Positions 19,024 through 27,544 of a stretch of 48,937 nt of DNA are shown in pieces (the first letter of the stretch is position 1; every line of letters begins with the position of its first letter). The notes under the pieces were generated by a model. The model searched no databases, was not told where the DNA came from, and saw only the letters and a program-made list of their open reading frames with translations. Position numbers and translations under genes: made by a program. This DNA comes from Cyclobacteriaceae bacterium (GTDB taxonomy: Bacteria; Bacteroidota; Bacteroidia; Cytophagales; Cyclobacteriaceae): NCBI GenBank assembly GCA_020436125.1, contig JAGQYK010000021.1, forward strand, positions 1 to 48,937, read 5' to 3'.

Positions 19024-19596
19024 GTGAGAAAACTCAAGCTTGATATTAAAAACTGCGCGTTATGCGAAAAATATCTGCCATTAGGTCCTAATCCGGTATT
19101 TCAATTCGCTAAGCGAACACCAATAATAATTGTTGGTCAGGCACCAGGTAAAAAAGTCCATGAATCGGGGATACCATGGGGTGACGCCAGTGGGGACCGC
19201 TTGAGAGAATGGTTGGGTGTTACTAATGATGAATTTTATAATGAAGCAAAGATTGGTTTGGTGCCAATGGGGTTTTGTTATCCGGGTAAGGGAAAGTCAG
19301 GTGATTTGCCACCAAGAGAAGAATGTGCCCCTACATGGCATAATAGGATATTTGATGCTGTGGGAGAAGTAAAATTATTACTTCTAATAGGGCAATACGC
19401 ACAAGCCTATTACCTTAGAGAAAGAAATAAATCTACATTAACTGAAACGGTTAGGTCATTTCAAGAATATGGCCCCAATATTATTACTTTGCCTCATCCA
19501 TCCCCAAGGAATAATATCTGGCTTAAGAAGAATCCTTGGTTTTTAAAACAACTTCTGCCCGTTCTAAAGGAAAGAATAAGGACTATTTTGGGGTGA
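19024..19596 (+). CDS. Uracil-DNA glycosylase family protein (GTG start)
   Basis: A 190-residue protein of the uracil-DNA glycosylase superfamily. The first motif is GQAPGKK (residues 38-44) and the second is HPSPRNN near residue 160, matching the GQDPY/GEAPG and HPSP motifs of the superfamily. The N-terminal CALC pair resembles the start of iron-sulfur UDGs, but the later cysteine pair of families 4 and 5 is not clearly present. It belongs to a branch widely annotated as UDG-like, with conserved LPLGPNPVFQF and SGDRLREWLGV, whose activity is not proven. It starts with GTG; an ATG four bases upstream is out of frame and yields only seven residues. Confidence 0.82.
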   Translation: MRKLKLDIKNCALCEKYLPLGPNPVFQFAKRTPIIIVGQAPGKKVHESGIPWGDASGDRLREWLGVTNDEFYNEAKIGLVPMGFCYPGKGKSGDLPPREECAPTWHNRIFDAVGEVKLLLLIGQYAQAYYLRERNKSTLTETVRSFQEYGPNIITLPHPSPRNNIWLKKNPWFLKQLLPVLKERIRTILG

Positions 19597-19713
19597 CATC
19601 CGGGGACTCAAATAGTATTTATTATGACCCATGTAAGAAGTTGAGGAATATGAAAAAAGACTGTATTTGATAATAACATAACTAGTATTTTGATCGGGCA
19701 TGAGGGATAACAT

Positions 19714-21915
19714 ATGTTGAGTTCATTACTTGAAAGTAGGTCTATCTATATTGTTAAAACCAATTTAGATGGCGAATACACATTTCTGAATGATCACTTT
19801 TGTGACCGTTTAAGTGTAAAAAGAAAAGATCTTATAGGGATTCAATTTGCTCGCCATACCGTACCCGAGGATTATTATAAGTGTATAGATGCTTTTCAGC
19901 GCTGTAAGAATACTCCCAATGTGCCGTATAAGGTTATTTTGAGGAAGCCACTCGCGGAGCTCGGGTTTATTACCTGCGAATGGGAGTTAATATGCCTTGC
20001 TGAGGATGGCTCAGAAGAGATTCTTTGTATAGGCCATGACATTACAGAAAAGGATTTTATTGAGAAAGACTTGTTTAAGGCCAATCAAAGGCTCGCCACC
20101 TATATGAATAACTCGCCATTGGGTATTGTTGAGTATGAACAGGATCTTACGATAAGACAATGGTCCAAGAGGAGTGAGGAAATATTTGGCTGGACACAGG
20201 AGGAAATTTTAAATAAGAATTTTGGTGCTTTTGATATCATTCATGAAGGAGATATTGAGGCAACTTCTAAGGTGGCTGAGGAATTGTTGTTAGGAATTAA
20301 AAATGGTAATATTTCTCAAAATAGAAATAAAACAAAAGAAGGTAAGGTCATTCATTGTGTTTGGTATAATTCTGTAATTAAAGATGAGACAGGTAAAGTG
20401 AAATCTGTGATGTCATTGGTTCAGGATGTGACCAAACGTGTAGAGGATGAAGAATCTATAAGGATTTCGGAGAAAAGGTTTAGAGCATTGATAGAGAATG
20501 GAAAAGATGCAATTGCAATTTTCTCTGCTGATGGGAAACCCTCATATATTACTCCCTCTATAACTAAAGTGCTTGGTTATTCGGAAGAGGAGGTATATCA
20601 ATTAGACATCCTAGGATTGGTTCATCCTGATGATGTCCCTGGCGTGACACTAGCTTTACAAAGGGTTATGAAAGCACCTGGAATTCCTATGCCAGGCCAC
20701 ACTTCAAGGATGAAACATAAGGATGGTAGCTGGCGATGGATTGAAGCCACGATCACCAACCTCACAGATGACCCACATATTAGTGGTATTGTTGATAATT
20801 TTAGGGACATAACCGAAAGTGTAGAATCAGAAATGCTGATTACAAAAACCAATCGGCATCTAAAACGAGCTCAGAGCATCGCTAACATTGGCTATTGGGA
20901 ACTTGATTTACAAACTGGTAGTAATTTTTGGTCTGAGGAAATGTTTGTAATCTGTGGTATCGATGAAAAAGAAGGTGTCCCGTCTATTGATGATTTTTTT
21001 AAAATGGTTCACCCTGAAGATCTGAATTACATTCAAGAGAAACATATGTCAGTTCTTGAAAGTAAGCAGACTATTCCTATGGAGTATCGGTTGGTGAGAA
21101 GGGATAATAGTCTCATTTACGTTCAGGCGATTGCTAGCTGCGTTCAGGATGAGTATGGTAATAATATAGCTATGGAGGGAACTCTTCAGAATATTACTGA
21201 AAGGAAGAATGAGGAAGTTGCATTGAAAAATCTTCTTCACAAAACCACGGACCAAAATAAGCGGTTGAAGGATTTTTCATTTATGACATCGCATAATATA
21301 AGGTCTTCTGTTGCCAATATTATGGGGTTAACTTCTATTCTCGAAATGGGTACCAATAATGCTGAATGCATAGGAATGATAAAAACAGCCTCTCTTCATC
21401 TCGACACCACCCTGAAGAATATTAGTGAATTACTAAACTTTGAAAATGAGTTTACTTCAATACACATGGTGGAATGCAGGGTGAATAACTCAGCTCAAAG
21501 AACACTCTCCCTCAATAGTGCGGTCATTTCTCAAAAAGAAATATTTGTAGAATTGAATATTCCACCTGAACTCACAGTGACGTCAATACCCGCTTATTTG
21601 GATAGTATTTTTCATAACCTTATAACCAATGCTATTAAATACGGAACTACGGAGACAGTGAGGCAACTAAGGGTTGCGGCTAGAAAAGAGGATAAGAAGG
21701 TCATTATAGAGATACAGGATTTTGGTTTGGGTATAGATCTGAGCCAGGATGGTGATAAATTATTTAAATTGGGCTCTAGGCTTCATTTGTCCAGTGAGGG
21801 GCAAGGGTTGGGCCTTTACATGACTAAGTATCAAATTGAGGCCATGGGTGGAACCATTGATGTCAAAAGCAAGATAGGCTATGGAACAACATTTACGGTT
21901 ACATTAAATGAATAA
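19714..21915 (+). CDS. Multi-PAS sensor histidine kinase
   Basis: A 733-residue cytoplasmic kinase. Four PAS domains are visible at about 5-115, 122-243, 253-372 and 383-498, several ending in the DITE or NITERK PAC motif. The phospho-acceptor is His527 in SHNIRSS, the H-box form usual in Bacteroidota, followed by the N box NLITNAIKYG and the G boxes DFGLGID and GQGLGLYM. There is no membrane segment and no receiver domain. Its end overlaps the start of a stand-alone response regulator by 8 bases, so the pair are translationally coupled. No cofactor-binding residue in the PAS domains is obvious, so the signal is unknown. Confidence 0.92.
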   Translation: MLSSLLESRSIYIVKTNLDGEYTFLNDHFCDRLSVKRKDLIGIQFARHTVPEDYYKCIDAFQRCKNTPNVPYKVILRKPLAELGFITCEWELICLAEDGSEEILCIGHDITEKDFIEKDLFKANQRLATYMNNSPLGIVEYEQDLTIRQWSKRSEEIFGWTQEEILNKNFGAFDIIHEGDIEATSKVAEELLLGIKNGNISQNRNKTKEGKVIHCVWYNSVIKDETGKVKSVMSLVQDVTKRVEDEESIRISEKRFRALIENGKDAIAIFSADGKPSYITPSITKVLGYSEEEVYQLDILGLVHPDDVPGVTLALQRVMKAPGIPMPGHTSRMKHKDGSWRWIEATITNLTDDPHISGIVDNFRDITESVESEMLITKTNRHLKRAQSIANIGYWELDLQTGSNFWSEEMFVICGIDEKEGVPSIDDFFKMVHPEDLNYIQEKHMSVLESKQTIPMEYRLVRRDNSLIYVQAIASCVQDEYGNNIAMEGTLQNITERKNEEVALKNLLHKTTDQNKRLKDFSFMTSHNIRSSVANIMGLTSILEMGTNNAECIGMIKTASLHLDTTLKNISELLNFENEFTSIHMVECRVNNSAQRTLSLNSAVISQKEIFVELNIPPELTVTSIPAYLDSIFHNLITNAIKYGTTETVRQLRVAARKEDKKVIIEIQDFGLGIDLSQDGDKLFKLGSRLHLSSEGQGLGLYMTKYQIEAMGGTIDVKSKIGYGTTFTVTLNE

Positions 21916-22276
21916 AATTGATCGTATTTTTTTAGTGGATGATGATAAAATTTTCCTCTCCCTTGCCAAGCTTATTCTCGATAGTGTTTTTCCCGATGTG
22001 GATATTGTTACTTCAAAAAATGGTTTGGAGGGATTAAAGATTTTGGAGGAAAAACGCCCTAACCTTATTTTTCTCGACATAAACATGCCAGTCATGGATG
22101 GATGGGAGTTTCTTTCTGAATTAGGTAAGCGACACCATGCTTTGCCGTTTCAAATAATCATTACCTCATCTTCTGTTGATCCTGAAGATAGACAGAAGGC
22201 AGAACTTCATCCGTTGGTAAAGGGCTTTATAGAAAAACCAATTACCAAAGAGAAAATAATGGCTGTAGTTTCATAA
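21908..22276 (+). CDS. Single-domain response regulator
   Basis: A 122-residue receiver-only protein. The acidic cluster is VDDDK (Asp11-Asp13), the phospho-acceptor is Asp57 in FLDINMPVMDGWEF, the switch Thr/Ser is in ITSSS, and the Lys is in IEKPIT. There is no output domain, so it likely acts by protein contact or in a phosphorelay. It overlaps the multi-PAS kinase gene by 8 bases and is its clear partner. This kinase plus single receiver layout is common in Cytophagales. Confidence 0.93.
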   Translation: MNKIDRIFLVDDDKIFLSLAKLILDSVFPDVDIVTSKNGLEGLKILEEKRPNLIFLDINMPVMDGWEFLSELGKRHHALPFQIIITSSSVDPEDRQKAELHPLVKGFIEKPITKEKIMAVVS

Positions 22277-22381
22277 GTGAGTCGGTGTATGAACCTTGAA
22301 AGAGTGTGTATACCAGTTAAAAGGTTTTTACTTGAAAAATCAACTTTATACCTCAATATCAGTTAAAGAGGTTGAAAAAGC

Positions 22382-23239
22382 ATGGAAAGAAGTGATTTTA
22401 TAAAACGTTTGACATTATATGTGACAGCGCCATTACTACTAAGCGTTAATCATCGTAATACTATGCGTCTTGCTAATGAGGTCCGCCTGTTAAGGCATGC
22501 AACTTTGGTCATCCAAATTGGAGGTAAAAAGATATTGATTGACCCTATGCTTTCAGGTAAAGGGGCCATGGATCCGGTTGGCAATTGTGGCAACGATATA
22601 AGAATTCCAATGGTCAACTTGCCCTTACCGGAATCGGAAATAGAAGAATTATTGGAAGCGGTGGATGCTGTGATCGTGACTCACCTGCATCGAGATCATT
22701 GGGATGCTGTAGCTCAGAAGCAAATTGATAAAGGCAAAACTATCATTTGCCAACCGAATGATGAGAGCAAATTAAATGAACAAGGTTTTTATGCTACACT
22801 TTCTGTTGACGATCGTGTGGAGTGGCATGACTTAACCATCAGTCGTACTAATGGAAGGCATGGCACAGGTGAGATTGGTCAATTAATGGGGGAGGTTTCT
22901 GGGTTTGTTTTGGATGATGGTCAACAGAAAATATATGTCGCTGGCGACACCATTTGGTGTGAAGAAGTAAAAGCTGCTCTTCAAAAATATCAACCGGATT
23001 ATACGGTCCTAAATGCAGGCGGAGCGCAATTTTTAAAAGGTGACCCTATTACTATGACTCCGGATGATATTATAAAAGTTCATGACGAATTGCCAGAAAC
23101 AAATATCATCGCTGTTCATATGGATACTGTGAATCATTGTTTTGTAAAGAGGACAGATCTTCAACAGGCTTTAGCAAAAAGTGGAATAGTCAATAAGGTG
23201 CTGATTCCTTCAGATGGTGAAAGGATGAAGCTTAAATAA
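22382..23239 (+). CDS. MBL-fold metallo-hydrolase (UlaG-like)
   Basis: A 285-residue metallo-beta-lactamase fold hydrolase. The metal motif is HLHRDHWD (His101, His103, Asp105, His106), with further ligands in the GRHGTG, AGDTIW and AVHMDTVNH stretches. The RHATLVIQIGGKKILIDPM start of the domain places it in the UlaG/YtnP-like group, which includes lactonases and many enzymes of unknown substrate. The first 27 residues carry a hydrophobic stretch (LTLYVTAPLLLS) that could be a signal peptide; a shorter start at 22463 (MRLANEVRLL) would make it cytoplasmic. Which is right cannot be settled here. It stands alone between a two-component pair and a convergent gene. Confidence 0.85.
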   Translation: MERSDFIKRLTLYVTAPLLLSVNHRNTMRLANEVRLLRHATLVIQIGGKKILIDPMLSGKGAMDPVGNCGNDIRIPMVNLPLPESEIEELLEAVDAVIVTHLHRDHWDAVAQKQIDKGKTIICQPNDESKLNEQGFYATLSVDDRVEWHDLTISRTNGRHGTGEIGQLMGEVSGFVLDDGQQKIYVAGDTIWCEEVKAALQKYQPDYTVLNAGGAQFLKGDPITMTPDDIIKVHDELPETNIIAVHMDTVNHCFVKRTDLQQALAKSGIVNKVLIPSDGERMKLK

Positions 23240-23284
23240 TTGTTAAATAATGGACTTGGTTAAAGAAGTAAGCACTTTAAGTGA

Positions 23285-24301
23285 TCACTTTCCTTTTTCA
23301 ATGACTCCAATCTGTCCCTTATTACCTGCAATAATAATTAATGATCCTTTTCTTGCTTTGCGCAATACATGAAATCCTTCAGCCTCTGAAAAGGCACTCC
23401 ATGAGGCCCCATGATCATACGAGATGTCAGTCCCAGTGGGTCCAGTTGTAAGCAAAATATTCTTTGAAATAAATTCTACACATTCTCTGTATCCTTTACT
23501 GGATTCGGTTGGTGTGTTCCAAGTCACTCCATTATCATTGGAATACAGATTATGCTTTATGGTCAACTCGGGTCTTGTATAATCACCACCTACTAAAATG
23601 ATAGTCTTGTTATTGACCGCAAAGGAATAAATACCAGTAGCGGTTTCACCCTGAACGATGGGAGGTGAGAGGGTACTCCATGTTTCTCCGCTATCAACTG
23701 TTCTCCAAAGCCTTGATACTTTTCCACCAGTAGAAATGATGGCTTTTCCTTTAGCTAAACATCTGATACCTGTTCCACTGGCAGCAAAAGAAGCTTCATT
23801 TTCATGTAGTTGTGGACTATTAGCCACCTCACTCCATGTGTTTCCACCATCTTTAGTTTTCAGCAATAACATTTTGTTATTGATTGGGTCTCCATAAATC
23901 AGACCTTCATTTTTATTCCAAAAATCTACACCATCAAAAAAGGCTGCTTCATGATTGTTGGTATAAACCGCCTTCCATGTTTTTCCGGCATTCTTGGTAA
24001 TTAAAATGTTGGCTGGTGAGCCTGCATTGGCAATGACTGCCGTATGCTCATCAAATCCATATAATGAGCGAAAACCGGCAGTTTCATAGCCTTCTACCTG
24101 ATTAAAATTCCAATGAATTCCACCGTCTGTTGTGATGCCTACCCACCCATTGCTGCCACTTACCCAAGCCACGTGTTCATTGACAATGGATAGACCTCGA
24201 AATGAGGAATTCACATCAGTTTTTATATTTTTTATTTGAAACTGCTGGGCCCAGGTGAGTTGGGTAAAGAGGGCAAAAGCAATTGAAATGAAAATCCTCA
24301 T
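23285..24301 (-). CDS. Exported YCF48-like Asp-box propeller protein
   Basis: A 338-residue protein with a signal peptide (MRIFISIAFALFTQLTWAQ) and repeated Asp-box-like units, ITTDGGIHW, ITKNAGKTW, KTKDGGNTW, RTVDSGETW, YSNDNGVTW and ISYDHGASW. It is like the YCF48/Hcf136 beta propellers that bacteria use in exported, mostly uncharacterised proteins; a role in photosystem assembly does not apply here. It is shorter than the other two Asp-box proteins in this window and is probably secreted. It is divergent from the ankyrin gene, and the gap between them holds a 22-base perfect palindrome. Confidence 0.86.
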   Translation of the reverse strand: MRIFISIAFALFTQLTWAQQFQIKNIKTDVNSSFRGLSIVNEHVAWVSGSNGWVGITTDGGIHWNFNQVEGYETAGFRSLYGFDEHTAVIANAGSPANILITKNAGKTWKAVYTNNHEAAFFDGVDFWNKNEGLIYGDPINNKMLLLKTKDGGNTWSEVANSPQLHENEASFAASGTGIRCLAKGKAIISTGGKVSRLWRTVDSGETWSTLSPPIVQGETATGIYSFAVNNKTIILVGGDYTRPELTIKHNLYSNDNGVTWNTPTESSKGYRECVEFISKNILLTTGPTGTDISYDHGASWSAFSEAEGFHVLRKARKGSLIIIAGNKGQIGVIEKGK

Positions 24302-24387
24302 GATGTTAGCACTACCTTATTTTACGTGATTCAATTTACTGACTGACTCGCCTTGCTCAACTATTTCTTAAAGCACACCGTAACAAG

Positions 24388-24409
24388 GTAAAGAATAATT
24401 ATTCTTTAC
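24388..24409. promoter_or_regulatory. Perfect 22-base palindrome between divergent genes
   Basis: GTAAAGAATAA is followed directly by its exact reverse complement, so the site has no spacer. It lies 86 bases from the minus-strand Asp-box gene and 56 bases from the plus-strand ankyrin gene. The size and position suit a dimeric repressor operator, though a cruciform or an RNA hairpin cannot be excluded. No T run follows, so it is not a simple terminator. Confidence 0.6.
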
Positions 24410-24465
24410 GCCTATCGGTTAGTTATTAATGCCATAAAGTACCAAAATTTGTTTTTTGGCATCCA

Positions 24466-26121
24466 ATGAATATTACTAAAACTCTCTTTTTTGTTTTTGT
24501 TCTTGTCATAATAAAGAATGAAATAACGGTTGCACAAGATAATACAGTGCAACATTTTATAATAAAGGATGACCTTAAAGCTTTTAAAGCATCCTCTCTT
24601 CTGAAGAACCAACAGCAAGAATATCTCTTTGAAAGTGTTGAAAAGGGGGCTTATAGCATTGTTGAGTATCTAATTTCAAATGGTGCTGACGTACTTGGGT
24701 ATAATGAAGGTGGGTCTACTCCTTTGATTATAGCGGTCTCGAAAAGTGATGAAAAAATGGTTGAGTTATTGTTGAAGTCGAAAGCTGACCCTAATCAAAA
24801 GGAGAGGAAAGGACTTGAGGGAACTCCTCTGATGTATTCTAGTATTAATCCTAATACGGATATTGCAAATTTGTTGATTGATAGAGGGGCGGAGGTGAAT
24901 ACAATTGATGTAAACAAGGATCCGGCTATCAACTGGGCGGCTTACTATGGGAATATCGCTTTAATGAAACTATTGATTGAGCACAGTGCTGATTTATCTA
25001 TACAAAGTAAGCATGGTACTTCTTTGGACGTTGGGCTTCGTCTTTGGCATGCGGATTCAGTAATGGATGTTTTTCGGCCTACGGAGTTCAGTAAGAAAAT
25101 TGATTCTAAAACCAAATCATTGCTCTATGCTATAAAATCTAATGACATTAAAAAAGTTGAGGTACTTCTCAAGAAAGGAGCTAATGCCAACGCCAAAGAT
25201 GGATTAGGCACACCTTTGCTTCAAATTGCAGTTGAGTCTGGAAGCAATGAAATAGTAAAGTGCTTGCTTTCCCATGGAGCGAACCCTAATCAAATGAACA
25301 GGGTAGGGCAAGTACCACTGGCTTTTGCAAGTCGATTTAAGCACTTGGAAACCACGAAGCTACTGCTGGATGCAGGTGCTGATCCAAACAAAACTAATAT
25401 GCACTACCGACTTACTTCATTAATGGGTGCAGCAGTAGGAGGAGATGTGAAAATAGGAAGGCTATTATTGGATGCGGGAGCGAAGATGAATGCTACAGAC
25501 TCCGTGAATCAATGTACGGCACTTCATTGGGCGATGTTTTATGGCAATATTCCTTTTGCAATAATGCTGTTACATCGGGGAGCGGATTATCAGAAAAAAG
25601 TTTTGGGTAAAACGTATACGGGTTATACCCTAGCCAAGGCTTATGGTTACGCTGAGTTGGTGCGTGAAATGGAGCACTTGGATGCGAAGGATAATCCGTT
25701 AATTGGATCATGGAAGATCAACCAGATTCACTATATTTATAAAGATACAACAGTAGTTGTTGACACTGTTTCTCAAGGTCGATTGACGGTAACACCCAAT
25801 CGCTATCATATCATTTACAATCCATGGCTCAACCCAAGAGTTCCTTTTAAGGTGTTGTCAAAACCTACCGATACAGAAATTAAGCATGCCTTCCAAACGC
25901 TTGTTTTTAATACAGGAACATATTCTCTTAACGATACCCTGTTTACGACCACTTCAGATATTGCGAAAGTGCCTGGTTTTGAAGGAGGGATGCAATATTA
26001 TTCCATAGAAGTAGATGGGGATAAGCTACAACTGATTATGAAGGATGAGACATATCCCAATGGAGAAAAGCCTGAATGGTACCAGAAGTTGCAGATACTT
26101 TTTAAATTGAATCGGGAGTGA
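24466..26121 (+). CDS. Exported ankyrin-repeat protein with lipocalin-like tail
   Basis: A 551-residue protein with a signal peptide (about residues 1-24), then about ten ankyrin repeats from residue 45 to about 408, visible as GSTPLIIAVS, GTPLLQIAVESG, GQVPLAFASRF and TALHWAMFYGN. From about residue 413 (NPLIGSWKIN) the protein changes to a lipocalin-like domain that runs to the end. Ankyrin repeats bind proteins, and this one should do so in the periplasm or outside the cell. The 16-base gap to the AraC-type gene downstream points to co-transcription. The fusion of ankyrin with a lipocalin-like domain is not something I can tie to a known system. Confidence 0.85.
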   Translation: MNITKTLFFVFVLVIIKNEITVAQDNTVQHFIIKDDLKAFKASSLLKNQQQEYLFESVEKGAYSIVEYLISNGADVLGYNEGGSTPLIIAVSKSDEKMVELLLKSKADPNQKERKGLEGTPLMYSSINPNTDIANLLIDRGAEVNTIDVNKDPAINWAAYYGNIALMKLLIEHSADLSIQSKHGTSLDVGLRLWHADSVMDVFRPTEFSKKIDSKTKSLLYAIKSNDIKKVEVLLKKGANANAKDGLGTPLLQIAVESGSNEIVKCLLSHGANPNQMNRVGQVPLAFASRFKHLETTKLLLDAGADPNKTNMHYRLTSLMGAAVGGDVKIGRLLLDAGAKMNATDSVNQCTALHWAMFYGNIPFAIMLLHRGADYQKKVLGKTYTGYTLAKAYGYAELVREMEHLDAKDNPLIGSWKINQIHYIYKDTTVVVDTVSQGRLTVTPNRYHIIYNPWLNPRVPFKVLSKPTDTEIKHAFQTLVFNTGTYSLNDTLFTTTSDIAKVPGFEGGMQYYSIEVDGDKLQLIMKDETYPNGEKPEWYQKLQILFKLNRE

Positions 26122-26137
26122 TAACATCTCCTGATCA

Positions 26138-27187
26138 ATGACTGTACTGAGGTATTTGCTTTTTTTATATTCTTTGTCGTCCATTTTTATTTCTGGCGGA
26201 CTCTTCTTTCAGAAAAAAGGAAGATCACAACTTATGCTATCGTTATTTGCACTTCTCTTTGGCTTGGAGATGCTTGATTACCTTTATTCTACCAGTAGAT
26301 TTGTTTTGGTTTTTCCTGATTTTTACGGGATTTACTATTTTATGGTTGGCTTTATTTATGGACCGGTATTATGGTTTCACTTTAGTGGATTGGTCTACCC
26401 TGAAAATAAGTTTTCCTATGGGAGTCTTTTACACTTTGTGCCTTTTATATTGTCTATTATTTATTTTGCTGATGTGTTGACATTATCTGGTGCTGAGAGA
26501 ATGGTATACACCAAAGCTCATTTCTATGATCGGCTTATGCCTATGAATTATGCGAGGGCAGGACACCTGCTGTTATACGGAATAGGCTTCATTATTTTCA
26601 TTTATAACAAACGGCAGCTACTTACGTTGAACAATAGGTTGTTTGCCATGATTATTTGTGCTATCTACCTTATAACGGCTGTCATCGTTTCATTGCTTAC
26701 CCTATTTGCAGACCACTGGCGACAGTTTATAGTTTATTATTTCCTTGCGTCCAGCATGGTTTTTATCATGGGTTACATTTTGTATTCAAAACCTAACTTT
26801 TTGAATGGGATAGCAAAAAAGTATCTCCATTCCGGGCTTGATACTTTAATGATGCAACGTATTGTTACTAAAATAGAATTAGAATTTTTTTCAAAGAAGG
26901 CCTTCTTAAATAGAGACTTAACGCTCGTTATACTGGCTGAGCAAATTAATGAGAAGCCTCACTTCATTTCACAAACACTATCTTCTCATGTTGGTGAGAA
27001 CTTTAATGATTTTGTTAATCGATATCGAATAGAGTATGCCAAGGGTTTATTGAGAGATAAAAAGTATGCTCATTTTAAAATAGAGGCAATAGCATCGGAG
27101 TCTGGATTTAATAACAAGGTAACCTTCAATAAGGCGTTTAGTAAATTTGTAGCCACCACACCATCAGCGTTTAGAGATGCTGTGTGA
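26138..27187 (+). CDS. Membrane-bound AraC-family regulator (7TM type)
   Basis: A 349-residue protein. The N-terminal 215 residues hold about seven hydrophobic helices (for example LLFLYSLSSIFISGGLFF, YYFMVGFIYGPVLWF, LFAMIICAIYLITAVIV), and the last 110 residues form an AraC DNA-binding domain with two helix-turn-helix units, ILAEQINEKPHFISQTLSSH and IEAIASESGFNNKVTFNKAF. Membrane-anchored AraC proteins with seven helices are known mainly from Bacteroidota and may sense a ligand in the membrane or periplasm. It is 16 bases after the ankyrin-lipocalin gene and may be regulated with it or control it. It is overlapped at its end by the start of a decayed gene. Confidence 0.92.
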   Translation: MTVLRYLLFLYSLSSIFISGGLFFQKKGRSQLMLSLFALLFGLEMLDYLYSTSRFVLVFPDFYGIYYFMVGFIYGPVLWFHFSGLVYPENKFSYGSLLHFVPFILSIIYFADVLTLSGAERMVYTKAHFYDRLMPMNYARAGHLLLYGIGFIIFIYNKRQLLTLNNRLFAMIICAIYLITAVIVSLLTLFADHWRQFIVYYFLASSMVFIMGYILYSKPNFLNGIAKKYLHSGLDTLMMQRIVTKIELEFFSKKAFLNRDLTLVILAEQINEKPHFISQTLSSHVGENFNDFVNRYRIEYAKGLLRDKKYAHFKIEAIASESGFNNKVTFNKAFSKFVATTPSAFRDAV

Positions 27188-27254
27188 TTTGGAACTCATC
27201 TTATTTAATCTAATATTTGATTTAATCGTTTCGTATTTTGGAAGATCAGATAAT

Positions 27255-27527
27255 TTCAAACCGCAGGTTTCCATTGGCATCAACAGCGGTGGTAAGATGA
27301 TCTCCGGCAACATTGGTTCTGCCAGCTTAAAACGCCTGGACTATACTATTATCGGAGACATGGTGAATGCAGCACAGCGCCTGCAATCGGCTGCAGCACC
27401 CGGACAGATCATTATCAATGAAGCCTGTTATCAAAAGGTGAAGGAATCTTTCAATGCCAATAAAGTAGGAGAGGTGAGCTTAAAGAACAAAGCCAACCCG
27501 GAGACAATTTATGAGTTGAACGATTGA
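27255..27527 (+). pseudogene. Truncated adenylate/guanylate cyclase remnant
   Basis: About 90 residues of the C-terminal half of a class III nucleotide cyclase catalytic domain remain: SIGINSGGKMISGNIGS, LKRLDYTIIGDMVN, and the conserved N-x3-R pair in NAAQRLQ. The first half of the domain, with the two metal-binding aspartates, is gone. The reading frame from 27177 has only non-homologous sequence before about 27255, in the end of the AraC gene. The fragment has a higher GC content (about 50% by line count) than the 25% stretch just before it. It cannot be an active cyclase, so I treat it as debris left by a deletion or rearrangement. Confidence 0.8.
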
Positions 27528-27544
27528 GGTGATCAAACTTATAA

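Noticed and set aside
19020-19043. Seven-residue open frame overlapping the GTG start of the UDG-family gene
   Set aside because: ATG at 19020 gives only MSEKTQA before a stop; it could be a leader but nothing else supports it.
23279-23290. Palindrome AAGTGATCACTT at the end of two convergent genes
   Set aside because: It is only 12 bases, lies over a stop codon and has no T run; too weak to call a terminator or operator.
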